Of a stretch of DNA of 64,000 nucleotides, positions 1-10,535 are shown piece by piece. This DNA comes from Bernardetiaceae bacterium (lineage in GTDB: Bacteria > Bacteroidota > Bacteroidia > Cytophagales > Thermoflexibacteraceae): NCBI GenBank assembly GCA_025056255.1, contig JANWVT010000015.1:20756-84755 (forward strand), given 5' to 3'. How positions within the stretch are numbered: the first letter of the stretch is position 1; the number at the start of each line of letters is the position of its first letter. The notes under the pieces were generated by a model. It was given only the letters and a program-made list of their open reading frames with translations. It did not search any database and was not told the DNA's origin. The position numbers and the translations under genes were made by a program.

Positions 1-1551
1 GAAGAAATGCGCATGTTGCGGGGAGGAGAAATTGCTATTATTTTTCAAGAACCCATGACCTCACTTAACCCAGTGTTCACCTGTGGCAACCAAGTGATGG
101 AGGCTATTCAACTGCATCAGCCCGAACTTTCTTATGCTGCAGCCCGCCAACGCACATTAGAAATGTTTGAAAGGGTGAAGTTGCCGCGTCCGGAACGCGT
201 TTTCAAAGCTTATCCGCACGAAATATCAGGCGGACAGAAGCAGCGAGTTATGATTGCTATGGCACTCTCTTGCAACCCCGCTTTGCTAATTGCCGACGAG
301 CCTACTACCGCCTTAGACGTAACCGTACAACACCGCATTTTAGAGTTGTTCCAAGAATTGCGCGAACAAATAGATACTTCTATCATATTCATCAGCCACG
401 ACTTGGCAGTTATTGGAGAAGTAGCCGACCGGCTGTTGGTGATGTACAACGGCAAAATAGTAGAACAAGGTGCTACATGGGACGTATTCTCCTCTCCACA
501 GCATCCTTATACCAAAGGATTGCTTGCCTGCCGTCCGCGCTTAGACATTAAACTAAAAGTACTGCCAGTTATCTCCGATTTCATGGATACAGATGCCGAA
601 GGTAACATAACTGACCGCCAAGAAAATAAATTTAAGTCAGTAGGACAGGCACTTTTGCTCAACTTTCAAAGTAAAGACGAGATTTTGACGCGTCAGGAAG
701 CCTTACTGGCACAAAACCCCCTAATAGAAGTTCGCAACTTGCACGTGCACTTTCCAATAGAACGCAACCTATTGGGTAAAGTTACGCGCGTACAAAAAGC
801 CGTTGATGGAGTGAGTTTTGAAATTTATCCGGGCGAGACCTTGGGGCTAGTAGGCGGAAGCGGCTGTGGCAAAACTACCTTAGGGCGAGCTATTCTCAAC
901 TTAGTTGACCACGTATCGGGAGAGGTTTACTACAAAGGGCGCAACATTTTAAAAATGGCAAAACACGAGTTGCGCGCATTACGCCGTGAAATTCAGATTA
1001 TCTTTCAAGACCCTTACTCCTCGCTCAACCCACGCATGACCATCGGCGAAGCCATCATGGAACCCATGCGATTCCACAATTTGTACGAAAATGATAGAAA
1101 ACGAAAAGAAATTGCCATTGACCTGCTCGAAACAGTTAATATGAGCAGTGTGCACTTTAACCGTTTTCCACACGAGTTTTCAGGTGGACAACGCCAACGG
1201 ATTTGCATTGCTCGTACCCTAGCCCTGCAACCCAGATTTATCATTTGCGACGAGTCGGTTTCTGCTTTGGATGTGTCTGTACAAGCACAAGTACTTAACT
1301 TGCTCAATCAACTCAAGGAGAAGTTCAAACTCACTTATATTTTCATTTCGCACGACCTGTCAGTAGTGAAATTTATTTCCGACCGCATCTTAGTAATGAA
1401 AGAAGGGAAAGTAGTGGAGTGCGGGTTTGCAGAGGAAATCTACGAGCGCCCTCAACACGACTACACTCGCCAGCTGATTCAGTCAATACCCAAAGGAACG
1501 CTGGAAGACATACGCCGCGCCATGCTGCGCCGCAAGATGCGCAAGGCATAA
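1..1551 (+). CDS. Oligopeptide/dipeptide ABC transporter ATP-binding protein, DppD-DppF-like fused tandem ATPase (5' truncated by window edge)
   Basis: Frame open to base 1; FQEPMTSLNPV, ISGGQKQRV, ADEPTTALDV in first half, then second NBD with GGSGCGKTT Walker A, FSGGQRQR signature, and Opp C-terminal motif. Confidence 0.93.
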   Translation, partial: EEMRMLRGGEIAIIFQEPMTSLNPVFTCGNQVMEAIQLHQPELSYAAARQRTLEMFERVKLPRPERVFKAYPHEISGGQKQRVMIAMALSCNPALLIADEPTTALDVTVQHRILELFQELREQIDTSIIFISHDLAVIGEVADRLLVMYNGKIVEQGATWDVFSSPQHPYTKGLLACRPRLDIKLKVLPVISDFMDTDAEGNITDRQENKFKSVGQALLLNFQSKDEILTRQEALLAQNPLIEVRNLHVHFPIERNLLGKVTRVQKAVDGVSFEIYPGETLGLVGGSGCGKTTLGRAILNLVDHVSGEVYYKGRNILKMAKHELRALRREIQIIFQDPYSSLNPRMTIGEAIMEPMRFHNLYENDRKRKEIAIDLLETVNMSSVHFNRFPHEFSGGQRQRICIARTLALQPRFIICDESVSALDVSVQAQVLNLLNQLKEKFKLTYIFISHDLSVVKFISDRILVMKEGKVVECGFAEEIYERPQHDYTRQLIQSIPKGTLEDIRRAMLRRKMRKA

Positions 1552-1558
1552 AAGCTGC

Positions 1559-2227
1559 TTAAAAAGTACTTAGAGAAATACCAAGCATGAAAGGCACTAT
1601 AGCTGCTCTTTGGGGAGATTTGCCCGCTCGAAAAAGTTCGGACAAACCATAGTAGCCAAAAAAACTAAACGAACTATATCCTACCCTACCGTAGATACCA
1701 TAACGCAATGGATTGAGTTGAAAATCGTCTTTGTATTTGTTGATGCCTTCCTGATAAATCACTTTTGTATGCGAACTTACCCGAACTCCTAATTTACCGC
1801 CTGCTGCTATGCGAAAGGCACGCCGCCCACTACCAGAGGAAAACCGAAATTCAGCAGGCAAGTCAGCATAGTTTACAGCAAGTAGCGAACGCCGCACACT
1901 TGTTTGTGAAATATCTACCAGTTGTGCACTGCCAGCAGACTCGACAAGTGTTACCCGATTGGCAAATCCATATTTTTCCATCCCAGCACCCACACCAACA
2001 TTGAACGAAATTCGATTGCTGATGCGAACATTTTTCATGTAGTAAATATTGATACTACGCGATTGCATCGGGATTAGCTCCATTTCTTGTGGTGCACTGC
2101 GCAAGCCAGAAATGCCTAAATCTGCTACCAAATTAATAGGGGCGCGCTTGAGCAAGCCCAGTTGTGCTTGTACTGTCTTTGCACTGCCTACAACCAAGCA
2201 TAAAGACAAAAAAAGTTGCTTTATCAT
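1559..2227 (-). CDS. Predicted outer-membrane beta-barrel / porin-like hypothetical protein
   Basis: MIKQLFLSLCLVVGSAKTVQAQ signal peptide (better start than the ORF-track Met at 2326), alternating beta pattern, C-terminal aromatic F. Confidence 0.6.
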   Translation of the reverse strand: MIKQLFLSLCLVVGSAKTVQAQLGLLKRAPINLVADLGISGLRSAPQEMELIPMQSRSINIYYMKNVRISNRISFNVGVGAGMEKYGFANRVTLVESAGSAQLVDISQTSVRRSLLAVNYADLPAEFRFSSGSGRRAFRIAAGGKLGVRVSSHTKVIYQEGINKYKDDFQLNPLRYGIYGRVGYSSFSFFGYYGLSELFRAGKSPQRAAIVPFMLGISLSTF

Positions 2228-2443
2228 GTCATCTTTTGTTAAACCGTGTATCCAAGTAGACAAAGATAACATGCCAAAGTTGCAATTTACAGCCTTGCTA
2301 AGCGCAAAACACAAGGCGGCAAGCAAAATAAAATGCCTGATACTGCGTAAATGATGTAATTAAGCATTTGAAAAATGCGACTTATGCACACAAGTCATCG
2401 TTGCGTGCCGCTGTTGCGCAATTATGATTTGTGTGTGCAGATA

Positions 2444-2632
2444 TTAAGTCTGTTTTTTGCCGAAATAAAAAAATGACAATATCGAACCAATTAGTATCAG
2501 TATCAGAGAGCCCCACACATAACCTTTCCCAAACTCTGTTAACTGAGTATAATAAGGGAGATATTGCAGGGATTGCACCGCACCGAGAATAATGAGAAAA
2601 CAGCCTATTATAAGTGAAGCAATGCGCAACAT
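2444..2632 (-). CDS. Small two-TM-helix membrane protein, hypothetical
   Basis: 62 aa with two hydrophobic helices (MLRIASLIIGCFLIILGAV... YVWGSLILILIGSILSFFYFGKK). Confidence 0.45.
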   Translation of the reverse strand: MLRIASLIIGCFLIILGAVQSLQYLPYYTQLTEFGKGYVWGSLILILIGSILSFFYFGKKQT

Positions 2633-2677
2633 AGGTCAGAGATAGTGCTAACAGGTTAGTAGTTGTACATAGTAAGT

Positions 2678-2714
2678 AAAAACATCCCGAAGAAAGTTTT
2701 CGGGATGTTTTTAT
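2678..2714 (-). terminator. Rho-independent terminator downstream of the Bor-like gene
   Basis: aaaacatcccgaa-gaaag-ttttcgggatgttttt perfect stem with flanking A/T tracts. Confidence 0.75.
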
Positions 2715-2735
2715 AGTCATATCTTGGTCAACAAG

Positions 2736-3051
2736 CTATTTTTTTACAATAGTGGTGGTAGGAGTGTAGAGCCCGCCTGTAATAGCATTTAGAAGTCCAT
2801 CTACAAAAGTATGTACCACAGTCACAGTGTAATCTGTAGCACCACCTGCCATTTTGGTTGGGTCAGAAGTATTAATAGGTGCCAAACCGAATAATAGATA
2901 ATGGTTTTTAGCTCTTACTTCTACACCCGACTGAGCACCTTTACCTACATTGTAGGTATAAAGTGTAACAAGAAGTGGTAAAAAAGGATAAAAAGATAAT
3001 ACAACCAATGCTCTGCGCAATAAATGCTCTGAAGGTTTTAATGGTATTCAT
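2736..3051 (-). pseudogene. Bor-family (lambda Bor/Iss-like) lipoprotein gene, apparently frameshifted by one base
   Basis: ORF 2736..3020 encodes KNHYLLFGLAPINTSDPTKMAGGATDYTVTVVHTFVDGLLNAITGGLYTPTTTIVKK, Bor-like; ATG at 3051 in another frame gives MNTIKTFRAFIAQSIGCIIFLSFFTTSC signal peptide/lipobox; deleting one A of 2960-2962 joins them. Confidence 0.65.
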
Positions 3052-3640
3052 TTTAGGGTACTTGTTAGTAAATTATAAATATTGCCTACTCTTTGGCTTT
3101 TCGGCATCCGCCACCTGATTGTTAAGGATTTCGGTGTTGTTCCTTTTTATTGCAAATTATTAATTTTTCTAAATTAAAAAACATTTTAACAGTTAATTAA
3201 CAAGTTTTTAACAAAATACTTACAATGCATTCAGAGCGTCATATAAAATCAATACGAGGCATGTAAATAAATAAATATAAGTAAATTTATAATTTCGAGC
3301 ATATATTACAATCAGCTCCCACCTGAAACTATTACCCGAGTACAACAACCCCACAAGGCTTTAAAAGCCTGTTAAACTTGTTCGTGATACATTTTGAAGT
3401 GTGACAAGAAGTGTGAATCTGCGAAATAGGATGAATATTTTAGCAAAAACTATCCAGCAAGTTGACATCTTTTTAAAAGATAGGCAAAAAAACAACAAAC
3501 ATTCACGGGTGCGAATAAATGTTTACATAAATACACCATATCTTACAAGCACAGAAGAGAAAATCACTTCTGAATTAATAGTTTTTTGTGGTTAAATTCG
3601 TCAAATATTTAGTACAAGGGCATCGATACAGCAGAAAAAT

Positions 3641-4852
3641 ATGGTTGCATCCTCAAAATTGCTCTCTGCCGAAGAAGCACTCCAAATAATTACACAGTCA
3701 GCACCTCCTTCACCAACTGAAATAGTCGGTTTGTCAAGAGCTGCAGGGCGGATTTTGCGCCAACCTGTATTTGCCGACCGCGACTTTCCTCCTTTCGACC
3801 GCGTAACAATGGATGGCATCGCAATAGCATATGCTGCATTTGCGCAAGGTAACCGGCAGTTTCGCATTGCACATACAGTTATGGCTGGTTCGGTGCCTCC
3901 TCCCCTAACCCATCCGACCGAATGCGTGGAAATCATGACTGGAGCCCCCTTGCCTCATGGCGCCGACACAGTGGTACGCTATGAAGACCTTGCACTGCAC
4001 GGTAGCATAGCTGTCATTAAGCCCGAAGCAACAGTAGTACCACAACAGAACGTTCATCGCCGAGCAAGCGATGCAACTGCTCAAAGTCTGCTTATAAACA
4101 CGGGCTGTATGCTTACTGCCTCACAAATAGCCGTAGCAGCTGCTTGTGGTTATCACACGCTTGCTGTCTCTCGCCTGCCTAAAACAGCTATTGTTAGCAC
4201 TGGCGACGAGTTAGTACCCATAGAAACTCATCCTGAACCTCATCAAATCAGACAGTCGAATATGTACATGCTGGCAGCCCAGCTCCTACCCTATGGCATT
4301 GAGGCAGAAATGATTCATGTAGCTGACCAACCACAAACGATTATTGATACACTAATGCCTTTATTAGAGCAGTGCGAATTAATTATCCTGAGCGGGGGCG
4401 TTTCGGCAGGTAAAGCCGACTATATCCCCACTTTATTGAAAGAAGCAGGCATAGAAATTTTATTTCATGGTGTGCAGCAAAAGCCGGGCAAACCACTGCT
4501 ATTCGGCAAATCGCATCGCACAACTGTTTTCGGACTACCCGGCAATCCAGTTTCGGCTTTTATGTGTATGAAAAGATATGTAACCGCTTGGTTGCAAAAG
4601 TATTTGCTGCAAAACGCGCCGCTACCCACCTATGCCTGCCTTGCAGCAAACGTATCTTCTCCCCCTGCCCTCACCTATTTTTTACCAGTCCAATCATTTA
4701 CTGACCAGCACGGAAAAGTGTGGGCAGTACCTCAGGCGGGTAGCGGTTCTGGCGATTTTGTGAACCTTTTAGCAGCAAATGCTTTCTTAGTGCTTCCCCC
4801 CAGTCAAACTCCTTTCCAAAAAGGAGAAACCTTTGCTTTGCTACCTTTCTAA
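3641..4852 (+). CDS. moeA: Molybdopterin molybdenumtransferase MoeA
   Basis: FDRVTMDGIAIAY, MTGAPLPHGADTVV, STGDELV, LSGGVSAGKADY, GLPGNPVSAF motifs. Confidence 0.95.
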   Translation: MVASSKLLSAEEALQIITQSAPPSPTEIVGLSRAAGRILRQPVFADRDFPPFDRVTMDGIAIAYAAFAQGNRQFRIAHTVMAGSVPPPLTHPTECVEIMTGAPLPHGADTVVRYEDLALHGSIAVIKPEATVVPQQNVHRRASDATAQSLLINTGCMLTASQIAVAAACGYHTLAVSRLPKTAIVSTGDELVPIETHPEPHQIRQSNMYMLAAQLLPYGIEAEMIHVADQPQTIIDTLMPLLEQCELIILSGGVSAGKADYIPTLLKEAGIEILFHGVQQKPGKPLLFGKSHRTTVFGLPGNPVSAFMCMKRYVTAWLQKYLLQNAPLPTYACLAANVSSPPALTYFLPVQSFTDQHGKVWAVPQAGSGSGDFVNLLAANAFLVLPPSQTPFQKGETFALLPF

Positions 4853-4913
4853 TGCAGTTCAACAAAAAAAATGTATTTTAGTGCGCATAAATTTAGCACA
4901 ATAAGGCTTCATT

Positions 4914-6722
4914 ATGTCTAATTATTCCAAGCTGTACCTGACAGCACTTGCCGGCGTGGCTTTGTCTGTTGTTAGCTATTTTTTTATCAACTATCCGAAT
5001 AGCCTTTGGGACGAGTTGCTTTTAGTGGCATTAGTGGCAAGCTTCTTATTACTACTTGTTCTCAATTACCTTTATTTTGTTAAGCCTGTACAAAAAATTG
5101 CAACAGAAACAAAGAAAATAGCAGAAGGCAACTATAAGATTCATTTGGACTATACGGGTAACGCTGAGGTAGATCAAATTAGCTATGCTATTAACAAAGC
5201 GACTAACAGCATCAATTCAGCAGAACAATTTATTAAGCAAATCAGTGAAGGAAAGTTAGATGCGACTTTTCAAACTACCGACCGCGAAGCCCTCCAAAAA
5301 GATCCCTTAGTACAGGCGCTCCTGCTCATGAAAGAGCAATTGGTCATCATCAACCAAAAAGAACAAGAATCAAAATGGACTACACAAGGGTTGGCTTTAT
5401 TTGCCGATATTTTGCGTACCAGTCAGAAAACAGAGCAGGAAATAGCAGCAGATATTATTGGTAATATGGTGCGTTATGTAAACGCAATTCAAGGAGCACT
5501 CTACGTAGCCTTAGAGGACCAAGAGCAAAACATCTTTTTGAATTTAGCAGCTGCTTACGCACTATCAGATGAACGATTGGCAAAAAAACAGATTTTACCC
5601 GGAGAAGGATTGGTAGGGCAGGCTTTCTTAGAAAAAAAATATTTCTACCTCGACAATATCCCACCTGAATACATCCGCGTTGCTTCTGGATTGGGCGAGT
5701 CGGTTCCCAGATATTTGCTCATTATGCCCCTACAAGCCAACGAGCAATGCTACGGGGTCATAGAAATTGCTTCCATGACAAGCTTTCCCCAGTACGTTAT
5801 CGATTTTGTAACACGCGTGAGCGAAAACATAGCTGCAACAATTGCTACAGTAGTTGCCAACCAAAAAAATCTCCGCTTACTGGAAGAATCGCAAGCCATG
5901 ACCGAGCAGCTGCGCGCTCAGGAAGAAGAAATGCGCCAAAACATGGAAGAATTGATGGCTACACAAGAAGAAATGGCAAGAAAACAATTAGAACTCGAAC
6001 GCTCGCGCGAGCAGCTACAACGAGCAAAGGAAGAAATAGAACAAAACGAACGGGAACTGCGCAGAGTAGCCCAAGAACAACAAACAATGATTGCTCAGCT
6101 AGACCTGCAGAAAAAGAAACTGGAAGCCAACGAAACAGTTTTAAAAAAAGCGTATGAAAAAATGCGCAAAAGCCAAGAAGAAGCAGAAAAGAAGAGCAAA
6201 GAATTAGAAGAAGTGAACAAACAATTGCTGGCACAAAAAAGCAAAATTGAAGCAAACGAATTGATTTTGAGAAAGTCATACGAAAAAATGCGCCAGCAGC
6301 AAATGGAATTCAAAATGAAAGAGACAGAGTTGACACTCAACAGCCAAGTCAATAAAGCCCTAATCAAAGCATTAGACGGTTTTTACTATGCTTGCGACGC
6401 CAGCCAAGACTACCGCGCTATACTCATAGAAGGTAACTTCCAAAGTCTCACTGGCTATTCTGCTGAGCTATTCCTAAGTCAACAATTACATTTAAGTGCA
6501 CTTATTCATCCAGAAGATAAGCCTTATGTAGATCAACAAGTTGCTGCTGCTATTGAAAACTTCCAAGGCTACACGCTTACCTATCGGCTTGTCAAAGCCG
6601 ATGGAACCACCAGAAAAGTATGGGAAAAAGGACATCCTATATTTGACAATAAAGATGTCATCAGTCATTTAATAGGCTTCATCATAGACTACGATTTAGC
6701 AGAAAAATTAAACCTTGCTTAG
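4914..6722 (+). CDS. Membrane sensor protein: TM-HAMP-GAF-long coiled coil-PAS, no histidine kinase domain visible
   Basis: Two N-terminal TM helices, HAMP-like PVQKIATETKKIAEGNY, GAF (EGLVGQAF...), glutamate/lysine-rich coiled coil, C-terminal PAS/PAC. Confidence 0.8.
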   Translation: MSNYSKLYLTALAGVALSVVSYFFINYPNSLWDELLLVALVASFLLLLVLNYLYFVKPVQKIATETKKIAEGNYKIHLDYTGNAEVDQISYAINKATNSINSAEQFIKQISEGKLDATFQTTDREALQKDPLVQALLLMKEQLVIINQKEQESKWTTQGLALFADILRTSQKTEQEIAADIIGNMVRYVNAIQGALYVALEDQEQNIFLNLAAAYALSDERLAKKQILPGEGLVGQAFLEKKYFYLDNIPPEYIRVASGLGESVPRYLLIMPLQANEQCYGVIEIASMTSFPQYVIDFVTRVSENIAATIATVVANQKNLRLLEESQAMTEQLRAQEEEMRQNMEELMATQEEMARKQLELERSREQLQRAKEEIEQNERELRRVAQEQQTMIAQLDLQKKKLEANETVLKKAYEKMRKSQEEAEKKSKELEEVNKQLLAQKSKIEANELILRKSYEKMRQQQMEFKMKETELTLNSQVNKALIKALDGFYYACDASQDYRAILIEGNFQSLTGYSAELFLSQQLHLSALIHPEDKPYVDQQVAAAIENFQGYTLTYRLVKADGTTRKVWEKGHPIFDNKDVISHLIGFIIDYDLAEKLNLA

Positions 6723-6729
6723 ATAAAAA

Positions 6730-7173
6730 ATGAGTGAAAAAAGTGATATTTTTTACGAAATACTCTTTTCGCAGCCTATTTTTGTTATAGATGACAAAGC
6801 AGCGTTGCCCAGCGAAGCTGTTCACAATGCTTCGCAATCGGTTTTAGTAGTATGCAGTCGTTGGCCACTTTTTCCACAAGAAGAGGAATTGTTATCCAAA
6901 ATTTTGCAAGCTGCTGCTATTAGCCCAGCTATAGTAAAAAAAATAAGCATAGAACAATACCAACCAGCAGCCCGACTAAATAAATCACACATTTTGTTTT
7001 TTGTCCATCCTGAACAACTTCCGCCAGAATTAGCCACTTGGGGTGCATATGTGCAAGCACCTGTTTACGAAAACACACACGTAATTATTGCAAATGACCT
7101 TTCTGCACTTGCTACTGACATAGGCGGTAAAAGAAAATTATGGGATTTGCTAAAAAAATTGTTTTTGCAATAA
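6730..7173 (+). CDS. Conserved-looking hypothetical protein (Bacteroidota small alpha/beta protein)
   Basis: 7 bp downstream of the sensor gene; continuous 147 aa ORF. Confidence 0.6.
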   Translation: MSEKSDIFYEILFSQPIFVIDDKAALPSEAVHNASQSVLVVCSRWPLFPQEEELLSKILQAAAISPAIVKKISIEQYQPAARLNKSHILFFVHPEQLPPELATWGAYVQAPVYENTHVIIANDLSALATDIGGKRKLWDLLKKLFLQ

Positions 7174-7180
7174 ATTTATC

Positions 7181-9328
7181 ATGAAAAACATCATTCAACT
7201 ATTGGTTAGCTGGTTAGCTCTTGTTATCCTTGCCAGCTGTTCGTCCAAACCCTCTGCTGATATGGAAAACCAAAACTTACCTCAGCCGCCTGTTGCAAAA
7301 GTGATACCTAAAACCCTCATTGCACATGGGCACACCCGCATAGACAATTATTATTGGCTCAATAACCGAGAAGATACTGCCGTAATCAACTACTTAAAGG
7401 CAGAAAATGCATATTTAGATGCTGTTATGCAGCCTACTGCCGCCTTGCAGGAAAAACTTTTCCATGAAATGAAAAGCAGAATTAAAGAACAAGATGAGTC
7501 TGTTCCCTATTTCCTGCGCGGCTATCACTACATCACTCGCTACGAACAAGGGGGCGAATATCCTATCTACACCCGTAAAAAAGGCTCTTTACAAGCCCCT
7601 GAGGAAATTATGCTCAATGTGAATGAAATGGCAAAAGGTTATGCCTACTATCAGGTAGGCGGACTGACCGTAAGCGACGACAATCGCTTGCTTGCCTATG
7701 CCGTAGATACCGTGAGCCGGCGTATCTACACCCTGTACTTCAAAGATTTGCAGACCGGTCAAACCCTTCCCGATGTGATTGCTAACACAACCGGCAATGT
7801 AGCATGGGCTGCCGACAGCAAAACCGTATTCTACACCCGACAAGACCTGCAAACTCTCCGCGCCTTCCAAATTTGGAAGCATGTGATTGGTACCCATCCT
7901 CAGGATGACCAACTGGTATATGAAGAAAAAGACGAAACATTCAACGTAGGGGTCTATCGCTCCAAATCTAACAAATACCTATTCATTGCTTCCAGTAGCA
8001 CCCTTACCACAGAGGTTCGCTTTTTAGATGCCTCTCAACCCAACAAGCCATTTACCGTTTTTTTGCCACGCGAGCGCGGACATGAATATGGAATCGACCA
8101 TGCTGGCGATAAATTTTACATCCGTACCAATTGGCAAGCGGAAAACTTCCGCATCATGGAGGCAGATGAAAAAACATGCAACAATAAACAAGCATGGAAA
8201 GAAATTATTCCACACCGAGCCGATGTATTTGTAGAAAGTTTTGATGTTTTTAAAAATCACATGGTTGTGGAAGAGCGCAAAGAAGGTCTGATTCGCTTGC
8301 GCATTCGCCCTTGGAGCAACCCCAGTGCCGAACATTACATAGACTTTGGAGAACCTGCTTACACGGCTGGACTGAGCAGCAACCCAGAGTTTGACACTCA
8401 AATACTACGCTACACGTATACTTCTTTAACTACGCCTAATTCGGTTTATGACTACGACATGGTCAATAAAACCAAAAAACTACTTAAACAGCAGGAGGTG
8501 TTAGGCGGATTCAACCGAGAAGATTACCAAACTGAACGGCTATATGCTACTGCCCGCGACGGTGTGAAAGTTCCTATTTCACTGGTGTACAAAAAAGGAT
8601 TTCAGAAAAATGGCAAAGCCCCCCTTTTGCTATATGCTTATGGCTCTTATGGCTTTTCAACTGATGTTTATTTTAGTTCTAACCGGCTGAGTCTGCTCAA
8701 TCGGGGCTTTGCTTTTGCCATTGCACACGTGCGCGGCGGGCAAGAAATGGGCAGGCAGTGGTATGAAAATGGCAAGCTGTTGAAAAAGAAAAATACTTTT
8801 TACGATTTCATTGACTGCGCCAAATATTTAATTGCAGCGCAATATACCTCTCCTGAGCATCTGTATGCCAATGGCGGCAGTGCCGGCGGCTTGCTAATGG
8901 GCGCTGTTGCCAACATGGCTCCCGAACTGTTTAAAGGTATCATTGCCGATGTACCTTTTGTAGATGTGGTTACTACTATGCTGGACGAGTCGATTCCTCT
9001 GACCACTGGCGAATATGACGAGTGGGGCAACCCCAATGACAAAACTTATTACGATTACATGCTCAGCTACTCGCCCTATGACAATGTAGAAAGAAAAGCC
9101 TATCCTAACATGTTGGTGCTCACAGGCTTACACGACTCACAAGTACAGTATTGGGAGCCTGCTAAATGGGTTGCCAAATTGCGCGCTATGAAAACCGACA
9201 ACAACTTGCTGTTGCTCAGAACCAACATGGAAGCGGGGCATAGCGGCGCCTCTGGTAGGTTCGCTCCTTTGAAAGAAGTAGCTCTGGAATATGCCTTTTT
9301 GTTACATCTGGAAGGCATTCGTGAATAA
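7181..9328 (+). CDS. Oligopeptidase B-like S9A peptidase, predicted lipoprotein
   Basis: KTLIAHGHTRIDNYYWLNNRED, GGSAGG nucleophile motif, GLHDSQV, C-terminal His in NMEAGHSGASG; N-terminal lipobox LVILASC. Confidence 0.9.
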   Translation: MKNIIQLLVSWLALVILASCSSKPSADMENQNLPQPPVAKVIPKTLIAHGHTRIDNYYWLNNREDTAVINYLKAENAYLDAVMQPTAALQEKLFHEMKSRIKEQDESVPYFLRGYHYITRYEQGGEYPIYTRKKGSLQAPEEIMLNVNEMAKGYAYYQVGGLTVSDDNRLLAYAVDTVSRRIYTLYFKDLQTGQTLPDVIANTTGNVAWAADSKTVFYTRQDLQTLRAFQIWKHVIGTHPQDDQLVYEEKDETFNVGVYRSKSNKYLFIASSSTLTTEVRFLDASQPNKPFTVFLPRERGHEYGIDHAGDKFYIRTNWQAENFRIMEADEKTCNNKQAWKEIIPHRADVFVESFDVFKNHMVVEERKEGLIRLRIRPWSNPSAEHYIDFGEPAYTAGLSSNPEFDTQILRYTYTSLTTPNSVYDYDMVNKTKKLLKQQEVLGGFNREDYQTERLYATARDGVKVPISLVYKKGFQKNGKAPLLLYAYGSYGFSTDVYFSSNRLSLLNRGFAFAIAHVRGGQEMGRQWYENGKLLKKKNTFYDFIDCAKYLIAAQYTSPEHLYANGGSAGGLLMGAVANMAPELFKGIIADVPFVDVVTTMLDESIPLTTGEYDEWGNPNDKTYYDYMLSYSPYDNVERKAYPNMLVLTGLHDSQVQYWEPAKWVAKLRAMKTDNNLLLLRTNMEAGHSGASGRFAPLKEVALEYAFLLHLEGIRE

Positions 9329-9350
9329 TAATAAATAATTTTACTAACCT

Positions 9351-10535
9351 TTGAAAACGAAAACAACTATGAGCAACTACAATCGGAAAATGCGCATGGG
9401 AATGGTAGGAGGTGGCATTGGTGCATTTATAGGAGCTGTACATCGCATGGCGGCTGCATTAGATGGCGAAATTGAACTGGTATGCGGAGCTTTTAGCAGC
9501 GACCCAGAAAAATCGCGCCTTTCAGGCCAACAGCTTTACTTGCCCCCCAACCGCGTGTATGGTAGCTTCGAAGAAATGATTCTCAAAGAAAAAGAACTGC
9601 CCGAAGGCGAGCGGATGGACTTTGTATCTATTGTTACTCCCAATCACATGCACTTCCCGCCTGCTAAAATGGCATTGGAAAACGGCTTCCACGTAGTTTG
9701 CGACAAACCACTTGCCTTCAACTTAGCAGAAGCTAAACAATTGGCGGCATTGGTGCACCAAACAGGACTTCTTTTTGCCCTTACTCACAACTATACTGGC
9801 TATCCGATGGTAAAAGAAGCTCGGGAGATTGTTCGCAGTGGGCAAATCGGCGAAGTGCGCAAAGTAATAGTAGAGTATCCCCAAGGCTGGCTGGCCACTT
9901 TGGTAGAGGTAACGGGCAGCAAACAAGCCTCATGGCGCACCGACCCTACTAAATCCGGAGCAGCAGGCTGCATAGGCGACATTGGCACACATGCTGAAAA
10001 TCTTGCCGAGTACATTACTGGTTTGCAAATTACCGAACTTTGTGCCGACCTGAGCATCTTCGTACCTGGAAGAAAATTAGACGATGACGGCAACGTGTTG
10101 CTGCACTTTAATAATGGAGCCAAAGGTATTCTGCACGCCAGTCAGATTTCCGTGGGTGAAGAGAACAACCTCAACATCCGCGTGTACGGTGAAAAAGGCG
10201 GCATCTGGTGGCATCAAATGGAGCCTAATACACTCGTTCTCACCTCCTTAGACCAGCCTAAGCAACTCATCCGAACTGGCGTAGGGAAACTTTCGGCAGC
10301 GGCTCAGGCTCATACGCGCATTCCAGCAGGGCACCCCGAAGGCTACTTAGAAGCCTTTGCCAACATTTACCGCAACTTTGCCCGCACTTTGCGCAGCCGA
10401 TTAAAAGGCGAAACCCCCAATCCCTTGTACACCGACTTCCCTACTGTGGACGATGGCGTGCGCGGCATGGCATTTATTGAAACCGTAGTAGCCTCATCGG
10501 CAAGCGACCGCAAATGGCATCCTTTTGTCGTATGA
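9351..10535 (+). CDS. Gfo/Idh/MocA family oxidoreductase
   Basis: [17 protein letters not shown] Rossmann motif, [24 protein letters not shown]. Confidence 0.92.
   Translation: MKTKTTMSNYNRKMRMGMVGGGIGAFIGAVHRMAAALDGEIELVCGAFSSDPEKSRLSGQQLYLPPNRVYGSFEEMILKEKELPEGERMDFVSIVTPNHMHFPPAKMALENGFHVVCDKPLAFNLAEAKQLAALVHQTGLLFALTHNYTGYPMVKEAREIVRSGQIGEVRKVIVEYPQGWLATLVEVTGSKQASWRTDPTKSGAAGCIGDIGTHAENLAEYITGLQITELCADLSIFVPGRKLDDDGNVLLHFNNGAKGILHASQISVGEENNLNIRVYGEKGGIWWHQMEPNTLVLTSLDQPKQLIRTGVGKLSAAAQAHTRIPAGHPEGYLEAFANIYRNFARTLRSRLKGETPNPLYTDFPTVDDGVRGMAFIETVVASSASDRKWHPFVV

Noticed and set aside
3356-3370. aggctttaaaagcct palindrome
   Set aside because: Loop of one base and no T tract; not a convincing terminator or site
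3401-3595. 64-aa plus-strand ORF upstream of moeA
   Set aside because: AT-rich, low-complexity, no signal or family match; likely chance ORF
5747-6157. 136-aa plus-strand ORF inside the sensor gene
   Set aside because: Alternate-frame artefact of the coiled-coil coding region, arginine/threonine-rich with no domain
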